The translations under genes were made by a program, and so were the position numbers. Source: Bdellovibrio bacteriovorus (GTDB lineage Bacteria > Bdellovibrionota > Bdellovibrionia > Bdellovibrionales > Bdellovibrionaceae). From it: 64,000 bases of DNA. The notes under the pieces were generated by a model. That model saw only the letters and a program-made list of their open reading frames with translations. It made no database searches and was not told the DNA's origin. Below are positions 27,013 to 36,234 of this stretch, one piece after another (position 1 is the first letter of the stretch; each line of letters starts with the position of its first letter). Where the stretch lies: assembly GCF_001592735.1 (NCBI RefSeq), contig NZ_LUKE01000001.1:372001-436000 (forward strand). Direction: 5' to 3'.

Positions 27013-27954
27013 CTAAAGCGCGTGTTCTAATTTTTCTAAAAACTTAAAAGAGATTCCGGGCAATAAATTGGATACTTTCTGAAGTTTTTCTGACTCTAGA
27101 GCAGACCTTTCGGTCCGCAATAGATAAACGTTTCCGACACCGGCATGATAAGCCGCAATCACATCACTGGCACTGTCCCCAATCATGACCGACCGGGCAC
27201 GATCGACTTTTAATTTTTCATCCACTTGCTGAAACATCCCCGGACGTGGTTTGCGAAGACCCGCAAAGAAATCCCCCGCCGCGTGCGGCGCATCTTCAAT
27301 GTGACTGGCCCAAACACATTCATCGATCCAAGCCTCTTGGGCCGCTAAAAGCTTGAGCATTTGCTGATGAACCCTCTGATATTCTTCCCACGTGATTTTC
27401 GCCCGACCCAATCCGGACTGATTGGTGACTAAAGCCACCCACCAGCCTTTCGCATGGGCCTTATTTATAAGCTCAGCCACTCCAGGGGTCAGAACCACTT
27501 TTTGGGGATCATTGTTATAAGGCACATTTTTAACGACCACATCATCGCGATCCAAAAAAAGACAAGGCTGCCCGGTTGAAGACCTAAAATCAGAAAGAGA
27601 TTTTTGGGGTGATTTCGCCGCTTGATCATAAGCTTCTTGCCATTGTGATGAAGTCAGTTCTGGAATGGTAACATCCACCCAACCAGCTTCAATCCAATGC
27701 GGGGTTTTCACACCAATAAGGACTCTTTGTCCCTGCAAGATGGCGTCGACAGACTTTAAAGAATTCAATTGCGATTCAAATACAAAGACCATGTCCTGAG
27801 GGAGCGTACTGCACTGACCACTAACAAGATCCTTACAAGAAAGTCGCTTGGTTCCGGAAAACTGTGCCGCATGATCAGGAAGGCCCTCAGCCAAAAATAT
27901 GAAGCGGCCACCTCGCTGCAATGTTTCTATCATCCATCGTTCCCAGTGCATCAT
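27013..27954 (-). CDS. HAD-superfamily phosphatase with GmhB/HisB-like C-terminal domain
   Basis: Encodes 313 residues. The C-terminal half has HAD motif I at PCLFLDRDDVVV (Asp135 and Asp137), motif II in ALVTNQSGLGR, KPRPGMFQQ with the motif III Lys, and MIGDSASDVIAA for motif IV. This is the GmhB/histidinol-phosphatase type (HAD-IIIA), which dephosphorylates D-glycero-D-manno-heptose bisphosphate or related sugars. The zinc-loop Cys set of GmhB is not evident. The first 125 residues are of unknown type. The frame is open to 28056, but AGGAG about eight bases before the ATG at 27954 decides the start. A role in LPS heptose synthesis is plausible given nearby kdsA and manC. Confidence 0.8.
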   Translation of the reverse strand: MMHWERWMIETLQRGGRFIFLAEGLPDHAAQFSGTKRLSCKDLVSGQCSTLPQDMVFVFESQLNSLKSVDAILQGQRVLIGVKTPHWIEAGWVDVTIPELTSSQWQEAYDQAAKSPQKSLSDFRSSTGQPCLFLDRDDVVVKNVPYNNDPQKVVLTPGVAELINKAHAKGWWVALVTNQSGLGRAKITWEEYQRVHQQMLKLLAAQEAWIDECVWASHIEDAPHAAGDFFAGLRKPRPGMFQQVDEKLKVDRARSVMIGDSASDVIAAYHAGVGNVYLLRTERSALESEKLQKVSNLLPGISFKFLEKLEHAL

Positions 27955-28085
27955 TTTTATTACTCCTAATGGGGCAAATTTTACGACAAAGCGGCTTTCG
28001 TCACTAGATGTTTCTTGTGCCGCTTTGCATTTGTTGATGGCAATTTCTAAGGGCAAAGTCAGAATAAAATCACTAGGAGGAATGC

Positions 28086-28610
28086 GTGACCCTGTTACTC
28101 AAACAGATCTTCAATTTTTTTAAATTGCTAAATTCTGACACCGGAACAAAGCAACTCGCGGCAGGACTGTCATTGGGATTGATTTTGGGATTTGCCCCCT
28201 TTCTTTCAATCCAAACTTTGATCGTTATCGCGATTATTTTTGTATTTCGTGTGCAAATTGGGGCGGCTTTCTTGTCGGCCTTTTTCTTTAAATTTGTGGC
28301 CTTCCTTTTTGACCAGCCGGCTCACTATCTGGGTAAAGCCGTTTTAGAAATGGAATCCCTTCGTCCTCTTTTCACGACGATGTACAACATCCCATTTGTG
28401 CCGATGACACGTTTTAATAACACGATTGTTATGGGCTCGATGATTGTATCCATTTTGCTTTTGCCTTTTGCCTATTTTGGCTTCCAAGCGTTGATCATAA
28501 AATATCGCGCCACTGTGGTTGCAAGATTCAAAGGAACTAAGGCTTGGAAGGCCTTTGCCGCGACCAAGGTTTACAACTGGTACACCACTTACGACAAACT
28601 TTACGGCTAG
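28086..28610 (+). CDS. TIGR03546-type membrane protein
   Basis: Encodes 174 residues with three to four hydrophobic segments, including LAAGLSLGLILGFAPFLS and VMGSMIVSILLLPFAYFG. It matches the conserved hypothetical family TIGR03546, which is found next to TIGR03545. That is the case here, where the next start lies 12 bases after this stop. The start is GTG at 28086, with AGGAGG five bases before it. An ATG four bases upstream is in another frame. It diverges from the HAD phosphatase gene. The role is unknown. Confidence 0.85.
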   Translation: MTLLLKQIFNFFKLLNSDTGTKQLAAGLSLGLILGFAPFLSIQTLIVIAIIFVFRVQIGAAFLSAFFFKFVAFLFDQPAHYLGKAVLEMESLRPLFTTMYNIPFVPMTRFNNTIVMGSMIVSILLLPFAYFGFQALIIKYRATVVARFKGTKAWKAFAATKVYNWYTTYDKLYG

Positions 28611-28622
28611 GACGAAAGCTAT

Positions 28623-30572
28623 ATGACAACTCCAGAACAAACTATTAAGCCCGTTAAGAAAAAAGGTATTATCCGCTGGGAAGCCATCATTCCCTTTGCG
28701 GTGATCTGTGCGTTGATCGGCATCTACTTTCATTTCTTTTTTGATACTCATCTACGCAAAGCCATGGAATGGGCCGGATACAAAGGGGTCGGCGCTGAAG
28801 TGAACATCGCTGACGTTGACACCAGCTTCTTTAATGCCAGCCTGCGCATTCAAGGAATCGAAGTCACCGACGCCGAAAAACCTACGCACAACTCAATTAA
28901 AATTGGCGACATCCGCTTTTCCATGTCATGGGATGCTTTATTGCGCGCCAAAGTCTTGGTGAATGAAGCCGCTGTCGAACAAATCGAATTCGGCGTAAAA
29001 AGAAAATCTCCAGGTAAAGTAAAACCACCTGAGCCCGCCGATGACGGTCCGGGCCTCTCTGAAAAACTGCGCGAACAAGCTTTGAAAGAAGCCCAAGAAC
29101 AATCTGGCGAAAATGTTTTGGGTGATGTGATTGCGATGCTTGGGGGCAGCGATGCCCAAGGACAGCTTGATAAGCTGCAAGCCAACCTGCCATCTAAAGC
29201 GATGATCGAAAAGTTTGATAAAGATCTTAAAGCAAAACAACAGCTTTGGGATCAAAAACTAAAAGCTTTACCGCAAGGAAAAGACATCCAAGCCCTGGGC
29301 GATCGCTTAAACAAAGTGAAATATCAAAACTTTAAAGATGCCCAAGAGCTTCAGTCCTCTTTACAAGAGATCGACAAACTTTATAAAGAAGGCGATGCTA
29401 TGTACAAACAAGTACAAAGCACTGGTGACGAGCTCAGCAAAGAACTTAAAAATCTTGAGGCCGAATACAAAACTATCGACGCTCAAGTTAAGACCGACAT
29501 CAAAACTTTAGAGCAGCACTTCCGTATTCCGAAGTTAGACGCTAAAGCAATGACGATGGCGGTATTTAATAAATACCTAGCTCCTTACAAAGCTAAGTTT
29601 TATCGCTACAAGAGTTTAGCGGACAAATATGTTCCACCAAACTTGATGAAGAAAAATAAAGACAATCAAGAGGTCGCGATCCAACCTCACCCCCGCGAAA
29701 AAGGTGTGAGCTATGAGTTTGGTCGTCCCAATTCTTATCCTTTATTTTGGGTGAAGCGCACAGCCGTCAGCTCACAAGCCGGCGCGACTCCCGAAGCGGG
29801 AAACATCAAAGGGGAACTTTTAGATATCACTTCTAATCAACGCTTGGTCGGCAAACCCACCGTGGCCAATCTTTCGGGCGACTTCCCGGGCATGCAAATC
29901 TTTGGTTTTTTAATCCATTTATCTTTAGATAACACTAAAGATGAAAGTATCGTTGATTATCGCTTCAAAGTAGATTCTTACAACATCGAAGGCAAAGACC
30001 TCGTCCAAACCCCAGAAGTTAAAATTTCCTTTAATAAAGCTAAAGGCGCGATGAACCTGGATGGAAAGCTTGTGGGTCTTAAAAACGTCACTTTGAATTT
30101 GGACAACCGCTTTAGCCAAATTGAGTACGCGGTGTCTTCAACCAATGATATCGCCGATCAGATTTTAAAAGCCGTGTTTGCCGGAATCCCGACGGTAACC
30201 TTAGATGTTGATGGCCAAGGAACCATTCCTAATGTGCCACTTTCGATCAACTCAAATCTAGGACCCGAATTGCAAAAAGGATTTGAAAAACAGATCCAAG
30301 CTAAGATTGAAGAGGCCAAGAAAAAAGTTTCCGAGCTTATCAATCAAGAAATCGGCAAACAAAAGGCACAAATCGATGCGGAACTCAAAAAACTCCGCAG
30401 CCAATTTGATGGCGAAGTCACCAAAGCACAAGCACAGTTAGATGCGCAGAAAAAAACAGCCGAGTCGCGCGTTGAACAAGCTAAGAAAGATGCCGAAAAC
30501 CAAGCTAAAAAAGGTTTAGAAAAAGAAGGTCAGAAAGCTGTTGATGACCTAAAAAAGAAATTTGGCTTCTAA
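28623..30572 (+). CDS. TIGR03545-type inner-membrane-anchored coiled-coil protein
   Basis: Encodes 649 residues. One membrane helix (WEAIIPFAVICALIGIYFHF) near residues 20-42 anchors a large periplasmic region. Residues 45-110 resemble the start of AsmA-like proteins (ADVDTSFFNASLRIQGIEV). A long coiled coil covers about 170-310, a beta-rich region about 350-560, and a Lys/Glu/Ala/Gln-rich coiled coil the last 100 residues (AQAQLDAQKKTAESRVEQAKK). TIGR03545 has no known function. Coupling to the TIGR03546 gene suggests a two-protein envelope complex. A strong hairpin follows at 30593. Confidence 0.88.
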   Translation: MTTPEQTIKPVKKKGIIRWEAIIPFAVICALIGIYFHFFFDTHLRKAMEWAGYKGVGAEVNIADVDTSFFNASLRIQGIEVTDAEKPTHNSIKIGDIRFSMSWDALLRAKVLVNEAAVEQIEFGVKRKSPGKVKPPEPADDGPGLSEKLREQALKEAQEQSGENVLGDVIAMLGGSDAQGQLDKLQANLPSKAMIEKFDKDLKAKQQLWDQKLKALPQGKDIQALGDRLNKVKYQNFKDAQELQSSLQEIDKLYKEGDAMYKQVQSTGDELSKELKNLEAEYKTIDAQVKTDIKTLEQHFRIPKLDAKAMTMAVFNKYLAPYKAKFYRYKSLADKYVPPNLMKKNKDNQEVAIQPHPREKGVSYEFGRPNSYPLFWVKRTAVSSQAGATPEAGNIKGELLDITSNQRLVGKPTVANLSGDFPGMQIFGFLIHLSLDNTKDESIVDYRFKVDSYNIEGKDLVQTPEVKISFNKAKGAMNLDGKLVGLKNVTLNLDNRFSQIEYAVSSTNDIADQILKAVFAGIPTVTLDVDGQGTIPNVPLSINSNLGPELQKGFEKQIQAKIEEAKKKVSELINQEIGKQKAQIDAELKKLRSQFDGEVTKAQAQLDAQKKTAESRVEQAKKDAENQAKKGLEKEGQKAVDDLKKKFGF

Positions 30573-30592
30573 AATTTTCTTGAATAGCACAA

Positions 30593-30619
30593 GGCTTGAG
30601 TGATCTTTTCACTCAAGCC
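30593..30619 (+). terminator. Strong hairpin after the TIGR03545-type gene
   Basis: GGCTTGAGTGA (30593-30603) and TCACTCAAGCC (30609-30619) form a perfect 11-base-pair stem with a five-base loop. No clear T-run follows (CCCAAATCTTCT), so it may be a weak terminator or an mRNA-stabilising structure. Confidence 0.55.
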
Positions 30620-30793
30620 CCCAAATCTTCTCGCCGGAATCCTTCTTCATTCTTATGTTTAACGTCCAAGCTCTTTACAGGACCTGTCTAGACCTTCGAC
30701 GAAATACCTAACATGCAGTTATTACTAAATTTTTTTTCAACAAGCCTGTTTTTTATGCAAATGTTTTTGGGCTCACCTGACGAAGAGGTAGTT

Positions 30794-31894
30794 ATGGAAA
30801 CTTTGAATCTTCAAACAAAGTTAGTTGTAGCGTGTGTGTTCATGTCGATGCTTTCTGCTTGTAACAAAGTAGAATTCAAACCCGTCGCTGCCGACAACAT
30901 TCCTACCGGGATTGTAGAGCCGGAACCGAACACACCATCTAAGACCATCTCTAAGAGCGAAATCGTTGCTTACGGAAATAAGCAAGTCGACTTCCTTTTA
31001 GTCCTCGACGACTCAAACTCGATGCTGCCGGAACTTAAAAAGCTTTCCGCACGCATGGCGACTTTTGTAAGCTCATTGGAAGCGAGCAACATTGATTGGC
31101 AGATGTGTTTAACCACGACTCGTGGATACGTTTCTGGCACAAGCCTAGTACACGGACCAAATCTAGTTTGGAGAAATTATGTCCCGAAATCGGGAGTGCC
31201 TGCATACCTATTAAAAAAAGGGGCCTCCAACTTAAATAGTATTTTCACTTCGACGATCGATAACCTAACAATTGGCGGAGCAAACTCTGGCGATGAGCGC
31301 GGCATCAAAGCCACACATGATCACTTTAAGAATTCTGCTTTACACAGCTGTTACCGCGAAGGTGCGGCCGTTTCGGTGATTCTGATTTCTGATGAAGACG
31401 AAAGATCTGTGGGCGGCGATGCGAAATACGTCAAAGCCAAAGACGCTCCGGGCGCTTACCAACCCTTTGAGCTTGAAGACCTACCGGACACTTTACTGGC
31501 GCGCGCGAAAACAACATTCGGCGACGACCTCCGCTTTACGTTTAGTTCGATTATTGTGAAGCCCGACGACCTAGTTTGTGAGGCCGAACAAGACCAGGAC
31601 ACTTCACCAAGTCACTTCGGTCGTACTTATGAAACAGCCTCTAAGCTGACTGATGGGGGCGTGGGAAGCATCTGTGACGCCGACTACAGTGCAAACTTAA
31701 ATACCTTCAAAGACAAGATCGTAAATTCGCTTTCATCTCTAACACTTGATTGTGAAGCCGATCCAAAATCTTTAACGGTGAAAATTGAAGGGCTCTCCGT
31801 ACCAGGCTTGAAGCTTGACGGTAAGATCTTGAAATTTGCGTACCCATTAATTGAAGGAACGAAAATCGATCTTAGCTATAACTGCCTGGATTAG
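30794..31894 (+). CDS. Lipoprotein with von Willebrand factor A-like MIDAS motif
   Basis: Encodes 366 residues with a lipoprotein signal ending SMLSAC (Cys23). The domain from about 55 has FLLVLDDSNSML, a DxSxS MIDAS motif as in VWA domains. Later come GDERGIKATHDHF and VILISDEDERSV, where the further metal-binding Asp would lie. VWA domains mediate metal-dependent protein binding, so this may be a surface adhesion or assembly factor. The C-terminal 60 residues form a beta-rich module. A longer frame begins at 30713; the ATG at 30794 was chosen because GAGG precedes it and the lipoprotein signal follows. Its stop lies one base from the stop of the converging thioredoxin gene. Confidence 0.8.
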   Translation: METLNLQTKLVVACVFMSMLSACNKVEFKPVAADNIPTGIVEPEPNTPSKTISKSEIVAYGNKQVDFLLVLDDSNSMLPELKKLSARMATFVSSLEASNIDWQMCLTTTRGYVSGTSLVHGPNLVWRNYVPKSGVPAYLLKKGASNLNSIFTSTIDNLTIGGANSGDERGIKATHDHFKNSALHSCYREGAAVSVILISDEDERSVGGDAKYVKAKDAPGAYQPFELEDLPDTLLARAKTTFGDDLRFTFSSIIVKPDDLVCEAEQDQDTSPSHFGRTYETASKLTDGGVGSICDADYSANLNTFKDKIVNSLSSLTLDCEADPKSLTVKIEGLSVPGLKLDGKILKFAYPLIEGTKIDLSYNCLD

Positions 31895-31895
31895 A

Positions 31896-32456
31896 TTACT
31901 TTGCTAAGAGCGCTTTCATATAAGCAATTGAGTCCTTGTTATACCAATCAATAGAGCCCACAAGCTTTTTTGTAAGTTTGTGCTCTTTATCTAAGACCAA
32001 AGACTCAGGCAAACGAGCTACATCAAAGCGCTTCATTACGGAGCGATCTTCATCAAAAACGATGCTCATATGATCGCCTTTTAGTTCAGGGAAAGATTTT
32101 AAAAACACATCGATGTCTTCACGATTGCTATCGCCAGAAACGGCAATAAGAACAACATCCCCTTTGAATTCTTTGATCAGCTTAATCAGCGAGGGCACTT
32201 CTTCAATACAAGGTCCACACCAAGAAGCCCAAAAATTCAGAATAACAACCTTACCCTTAAAAGATTCAAGCTCATAGGACTGCCCTGCCAGATCTTTAAA
32301 GGCGAAGTTCGGGACACCTTCCGTTTCCATTTGCTCTACGGTGGCTAGAGCCCCTGAGGTTTCGGTCAAACGAGCATTCATGAAGTGAACATAGGCCCAA
32401 ACGCCCCCAGCGGCGACGACGACGACAACGGCAAAAGCGATCAAATGTTGTTTCAT
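31896..32456 (-). CDS. TlpA/ResA-like periplasmic thioredoxin
   Basis: Encodes 186 residues with an N-terminal membrane anchor (AFAVVVVVAAGGVWAYV) and a thioredoxin domain. The redox motif is WASWCGPCIEEVPS with Cys80 and Cys83, and the cis-Pro is in RLPESLVLD. TlpA/ResA-like proteins reduce periplasmic disulfides, for instance in cytochrome c maturation. The motif WCGPC suits a reductant. AGGAGAG precedes the ATG. It converges with the VWA-like lipoprotein gene. Confidence 0.92.
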   Translation of the reverse strand: MKQHLIAFAVVVVVAAGGVWAYVHFMNARLTETSGALATVEQMETEGVPNFAFKDLAGQSYELESFKGKVVILNFWASWCGPCIEEVPSLIKLIKEFKGDVVLIAVSGDSNREDIDVFLKSFPELKGDHMSIVFDEDRSVMKRFDVARLPESLVLDKEHKLTKKLVGSIDWYNKDSIAYMKALLAK

Positions 32457-32552
32457 AAACTCTCCTGGAAGCTGCCAAAAGCCTAAGGCAAAACGATCGT
32501 ATTATCAAGGCACAGAAGACAGCCGCAGCTTTATGAAGCAGGCTTTTAATAC

Positions 32553-32583
32553 AAAAAAAGGCCCAGGAAACCCTGAGCCTTTT
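32553..32583 (-). terminator. Rho-independent terminator of the alpha ribosomal operon
   Basis: On the minus strand AAGGCTCAGG pairs with CCTGGGCCTT (ten pairs, one G-T) around GTTT, followed by seven T. It lies about 60 bases after the rplQ stop. Confidence 0.9.
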
Positions 32584-32639
32584 AATAATTTATTTATAAA
32601 TCTGAAGTTCAAAGTACACCGATCTTATCGGCGCTCAAA

Positions 32640-33182
32640 CTACGCGCGAGATGCTGCGCGGTCTTTCTTTTGAATCTTTTTAACAGATTTCTTTTTAGCA
32701 GCTACTAGTTTAGTAGAAGCTTTTTTAGCTTTAGCTGCTGGAGCTTTAGCGGCTTTCGCCTCGCCTTTTGCTGCTTTAGCTGGTTTAGCAGTTTCTTTCG
32801 CTGCACCTTTAGCTTCGTAGTCATAGTCTACGAATTCAAGGAATGCCATCTCTGCCGTGTCACCAGGTCTGCGACCGATTTTGATGATACGAGTGTAACC
32901 ACCTGGACGAGTTTTGAAACGAGGAGCGATATCTTTGATGATCGCAGATACTGCATCTTGATTGTTGTTGAAACGAGATAACAACAAACGAGTTGCTGCT
33001 AGATCGCCAGCCTTACCTACAGTAATAGCTTTTTCAACGTGACGACGTACTTCTTTCGCACGATCAACAGTTGTCGTGATACGACCGTGTTCAACCAACG
33101 AAACGACCATTCCGTTAAGAAGGGCTTTTCTTGGGCCAGATTTACGATCAAAATGTTTTACTCTTCTTCTGTGTGAACTCAT
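32640..33182 (-). CDS. rplQ: 50S ribosomal protein L17
   Basis: Encodes 180 residues. The core begins MSSHRRRVKHFDRKSG and contains VEHGRITTTVDRAKEVRR, typical L17. The protein carries an Ala/Lys-rich extension of about 60 residues (AKAAKGEAKAAKAPAAKAKK) not found in the 127-residue E. coli protein. The start at 33182 is preceded by GGAGAG; the frame upstream is open but not needed. It is the last gene of the alpha operon, before the terminator at 32553. Confidence 0.96.
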   Translation of the reverse strand: MSSHRRRVKHFDRKSGPRKALLNGMVVSLVEHGRITTTVDRAKEVRRHVEKAITVGKAGDLAATRLLLSRFNNNQDAVSAIIKDIAPRFKTRPGGYTRIIKIGRRPGDTAEMAFLEFVDYDYEAKGAAKETAKPAKAAKGEAKAAKAPAAKAKKASTKLVAAKKKSVKKIQKKDRAASRA

Positions 33183-33268
33183 GTTCTCTCCGTTTAACGT
33201 GCCGACCGTACAAGGTATCGACACATGCACGCCCTTTTAGAGCGTTTCTTTAAAGCCATCCGGGCTTG

Positions 33269-33296
33269 CCCGCCGTAGCCTTTTGGCGAAGGTGGG
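33269..33296. repeat. REP-like palindromic element between rpoA and rplQ
   Basis: CCCGCC (33269-33274) pairs with GGTGGG (33291-33296), one pair being G-T. Inside, GCC and GGC pair around TTTT, with a three-by-three internal loop. The sequence style (CGCCGTAGCC...GGCGAAGG) is like dispersed palindromic elements in other genomes. Copy number here is not known. Confidence 0.35.
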
Positions 33297-33306
33297 GCGT
33301 ATAGTT

Positions 33307-33332
33307 AACAAGCCCCATTCTTGGGGCTTGTT
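33307..33332 (-). terminator. Perfect hairpin just after rpoA
   Basis: AACAAGCCCC (33307-33316) and GGGGCTTGTT (33323-33332) make a ten-base-pair stem, 11 bases after the rpoA stop. On the minus strand no T-run follows, so it probably acts as an attenuator or RNA-processing or protective structure before rplQ. Confidence 0.5.
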
Positions 33333-33343
33333 TTAAAAACAAA

Positions 33344-34378
33344 TTACTGAGGCACTTCAGAGCGCTTCACTGGTGGTTGAGAAGGATCCCAACCTGGAGG
33401 TGGCCAACCTTCGATTTTCATACCGAGGCCAAGTCCCATCTCGCCCAAGATTTCTTTGATTTCATTCAAAGATTTGCGACCGAAGTTTTTCGTTTTCAAC
33501 ATTTCTGCTTCAGAACGAACAACTAACTCGCCGATGTAACGGATGTTAGCGTTTTTCAAGCAGTTTGCTGAACGAACTGAAAGCTCAAGATCGTCAACAG
33601 AACGGAACAAGTTCTCATTCAATGAAGGAGATCCCATTTCGCGTGCTTCTTCAGCTGGCTCCATCATTTCATCGAAAGTTAAGAAGATTTGAAGTTGTTC
33701 TTTCATGATTTTAGATGAAAGAGCTACTGCTTCTTCTGGTTTCAATGAACCGTCAGTCCATACTTCAAGAGTCAATGCATCGTAGTCAGTACGTTGACCA
33801 ACGCGAGCATTTGAAACGTTGTAGTTCACCTTACGGATGGGGCTGTAAAGAGCATCAACACCGATAAAGCTGATTGGCAAATCAGTTTCTCTGTTTTCAG
33901 TCGGAACATATCCGCGACCAAAGCTTACGATGATTTCAGCAGAGAAGTTTGCATTCGCACCCAAAGTCGCGATGTGAAGATCTGGGTTCAAAACTTCGAT
34001 CTTATCAGTCGTTTGGATATCCGCTGCTGTAACTTTACCCGGACCTTTTTTATTGATCTTCAAAGTTAAAGCATCAGAAGTGTATTGTTTGAAGCGAACT
34101 TCCTTAAGGTTCAAGATAATGTCAGTAACATCTTCTAGAACATCTGGAATCGTAGTGAACTCATGCAAAACACCTTCGAATTTAACCGCAGTGATTGCAG
34201 AACCCATCATTGAGCTAAGAAGAATTCTTCTCAATGAGTTACCAAGAGTAACACCGAAGCCTCTTTCAAGGGGACGGATAATAAACTTAGCGTAGTCATC
34301 ACGGAGAGTATCACGATCAATTTCAAAACCTTTAGGCTTGATCATCTCTCTCCAAAATTTATAATAGTGCTCTTGCAT
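33344..34378 (-). CDS. rpoA: RNA polymerase alpha subunit
   Basis: Encodes 344 residues. The N-terminal assembly domain has [19 protein letters not shown] and the C-terminal domain has [15 protein letters not shown], which binds UP elements and activators. GGGGAG precedes the ATG. Between rpsK and rpoA lies a 174-base spacer where rpsD usually sits. Confidence 0.98.
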   Translation of the reverse strand: MQEHYYKFWREMIKPKGFEIDRDTLRDDYAKFIIRPLERGFGVTLGNSLRRILLSSMMGSAITAVKFEGVLHEFTTIPDVLEDVTDIILNLKEVRFKQYTSDALTLKINKKGPGKVTAADIQTTDKIEVLNPDLHIATLGANANFSAEIIVSFGRGYVPTENRETDLPISFIGVDALYSPIRKVNYNVSNARVGQRTDYDALTLEVWTDGSLKPEEAVALSSKIMKEQLQIFLTFDEMMEPAEEAREMGSPSLNENLFRSVDDLELSVRSANCLKNANIRYIGELVVRSEAEMLKTKNFGRKSLNEIKEILGEMGLGLGMKIEGWPPPGWDPSQPPVKRSEVPQ

Positions 34379-34452
34379 TGCTCCCCCGAGAAGTAAAATT
34401 ATCTTGCGTAATAACCAACGATCATAGTTTCTTTACAGAGCGTTGTCATCCT

Positions 34453-34475
34453 TCAAAACCTGTACCAGGTTGAAA
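34453..34475 (-). promoter_or_regulatory. Hairpin in the rpsK-rpoA spacer
   Basis: TTC-AACCTG pairs with CAGGTTGAA around TAC, with a two-base bulge, in the middle of the 174-base untranslated spacer 34379-34552. It could be a ribosomal-protein regulatory site or a relic of the rpsD interval. Its role is inferred. Confidence 0.35.
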
Positions 34476-34552
34476 GCGTCAAACATTTTCTGAGGAAACC
34501 CATGATCGACTCAAGGCAGTATGCGTCATAGCACACCACCCGAGTATCTCCA

Positions 34553-34960
34553 TTAGATTCTTCTGCGTTTAGGCGGACGGCATCCATTGTGTGGCACTGG
34601 AGTGATGTCTTTCAAAGACAAGATTCTCATGCCTGTAGCTGCCAACGCGCGGATAGCTGGTTCACGACCAGCGCCAGGGCCTTTCAGATACACGTCGATA
34701 GACTTCATACCTGCTTCCATAGCTTTTTTCGCTGCATCTTCAGCCGCAACTTGCGCTGCGAATGGAGTACCTTTACGGCTACCTTTGAAACCAAGGTGAC
34801 CCGCAGAAGACCAAGAAACTGTCGCACCAGTCAGGTCCGTCATAGTAACGATCACGTTACCGAAACCAGCTTGGATGTAGCAGTTCCCTTGGGGAACGTT
34901 CTTTTTAACTTTTTTCTTTACAACTTTTTTGTTGTCTTGAGCTTGTTTATTTTCAGCCAT
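34553..34960 (-). CDS. rpsK: 30S ribosomal protein S11
   Basis: Encodes 135 residues. A Lys-rich N-terminus is followed by the S11 core with [20 protein letters not shown], and the C-terminal signature [16 protein letters not shown]. It sits ten bases after rpsM. Confidence 0.98.
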   Translation of the reverse strand: MAENKQAQDNKKVVKKKVKKNVPQGNCYIQAGFGNVIVTMTDLTGATVSWSSAGHLGFKGSRKGTPFAAQVAAEDAAKKAMEAGMKSIDVYLKGPGAGREPAIRALAATGMRILSLKDITPVPHNGCRPPKRRRI

Positions 34961-34970
34961 TAGCTACTCC

Positions 34971-35345
34971 CTAGACCGCTTTTTTCTTATTCGCGACCGT
35001 TTTCTTAGGACCTTTACGAGTACGAGCGTTCGAACGTGTGTTCTGACCGCGCACTGGTAAACCTTTACGATGACGGATACCGCGATAGCAGTTTAGATCC
35101 ATAAGACGTTTGATAGAGAGGCCGATTTCACGACGAAGATCACCTTCAACTTTGAAGCTTTGCTCGATGATTCCACGGATTTTAGCAATGTGCTCGTCCG
35201 TTAAACCTTCAGTGCGAAGTTCATGGGGGATACCCACTTGTTTACAGATGCTAGCCGCACGAGGGCGACCGATGCCGTAAATATACGTCAAAGCGATTTC
35301 AACTCGTTTATTTCTAGGTAAGTCGACACCAAGTAAACGTGCCAT
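34971..35345 (-). CDS. rpsM: 30S ribosomal protein S13
   Basis: Encodes 124 residues. It begins [16 protein letters not shown] and has [10 protein letters not shown] and the C-terminal [19 protein letters not shown] typical of S13. It follows rpmJ by two bases. Confidence 0.98.
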   Translation of the reverse strand: MARLLGVDLPRNKRVEIALTYIYGIGRPRAASICKQVGIPHELRTEGLTDEHIAKIRGIIEQSFKVEGDLRREIGLSIKRLMDLNCYRGIRHRKGLPVRGQNTRSNARTRKGPKKTVANKKKAV

Positions 35346-35347
35346 TT

Positions 35348-35461
35348 TTAACCCTGCCTTTGCTTATGTTTAGGGTTTTCGCAGATAACGCGAATAACGC
35401 CTTTTCTTTTAATAACTTTACATTTGTTACAGATAGCTTTAACCGATGGTCTTACTTTCAT
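35348..35461 (-). CDS. rpmJ: 50S ribosomal protein L36
   Basis: Encodes 37 residues, too short to be easily noticed. [18 protein letters not shown] is followed by a third Cys and a His ([13 protein letters not shown]), giving the zinc-binding CxxC-C-H form. The frame extends upstream to 35542, but L36 begins at this ATG. No infA lies between adk and rpmJ. Confidence 0.95.
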   Translation of the reverse strand: MKVRPSVKAICNKCKVIKRKGVIRVICENPKHKQRQG

Positions 35462-35598
35462 AACTGTCTTCCCATGCTTAATTCTTTTGCCCCCGATAGT
35501 AGAGGCAAAAATACTGGCAATAACACGAACGCGGTCCGGCACACTAACGCTGAAAAGAATTAAAGTCTAGAAATAAAAAAAATAATACAGTGGTCTAT

Positions 35599-36234
35599 CT
35601 AAGATATTATTTTTTCGATTTCGTTGTATACATTTTCAGTTTCGCGGTTGCCGTCCACTGCCGTGAACTTGCCTGCTTTTTTATAAAAATCTTTTAGGGG
35701 GCTTGTGAATTCTTCGTAGGCCTTAAGACGAGTGCCAATGACCTCCGCCTTATCGTCATTTCGCTGAATGACTTCGCCGCCGCAGTTATCACAAACGCCT
35801 TCCTTCGTGGTAGGCTTGCTAACGATATGGTAGACAGCCCCACAGTTTTTGCAAACCCGTCTACCCGTCAATCGATCCATCAATATCTCCATCGGAACTT
35901 CCAAAAAAATGGCTTTTCCGATTGTGAGATGCATTTTATTTAACAATTCATCCAATGCCTGCGCTTGCGCCACAGTTCTTGGGAAGCCGTCTAGAATAAA
36001 GTTTTTTACACCTTTAGCTAGCACTTCCTCTACCATACCGATAACAATGCTATCCGGTACGAGCTGCCCCTTGTCCATAAAGGCTTGAGCTTGCTGGCCT
36101 AGTTCAGTCTTACCCTTGATGGCAGCGCGGAATAAATCTCCCGTGCTGATCTGAGTCATATCTTTACGCTTAATAAGCAATTCAGACTGAGTACCTTTGC
36201 CGGCTCCCGGAGCCCCGAACAGGATCAAGTTCAT
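35599..36234 (-). CDS. adk: Adenylate kinase with zinc-binding lid
   Basis: Interconverts AMP, ADP and ATP; 211 residues. It has the P-loop [12 protein letters not shown], the AMP-binding [20 protein letters not shown] and the lid [13 protein letters not shown]...CDNCG, where four Cys bind zinc. The ATG overlaps the secY stop in TAATG. The map and infA genes, which often follow, are absent here. Confidence 0.97.
   Translation of the reverse strand: MNLILFGAPGAGKGTQSELLIKRKDMTQISTGDLFRAAIKGKTELGQQAQAFMDKGQLVPDSIVIGMVEEVLAKGVKNFILDGFPRTVAQAQALDELLNKMHLTIGKAIFLEVPMEILMDRLTGRRVCKNCGAVYHIVSKPTTKEGVCDNCGGEVIQRNDDKAEVIGTRLKAYEEFTSPLKDFYKKAGKFTAVDGNRETENVYNEIEKIIS

Noticed and set aside
28850-29255. 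Three overlapping reverse frames inside the TIGR03545-type gene
   Set aside because: Shadows of a Lys/Gln/Ala-rich coiled coil on the other strand.
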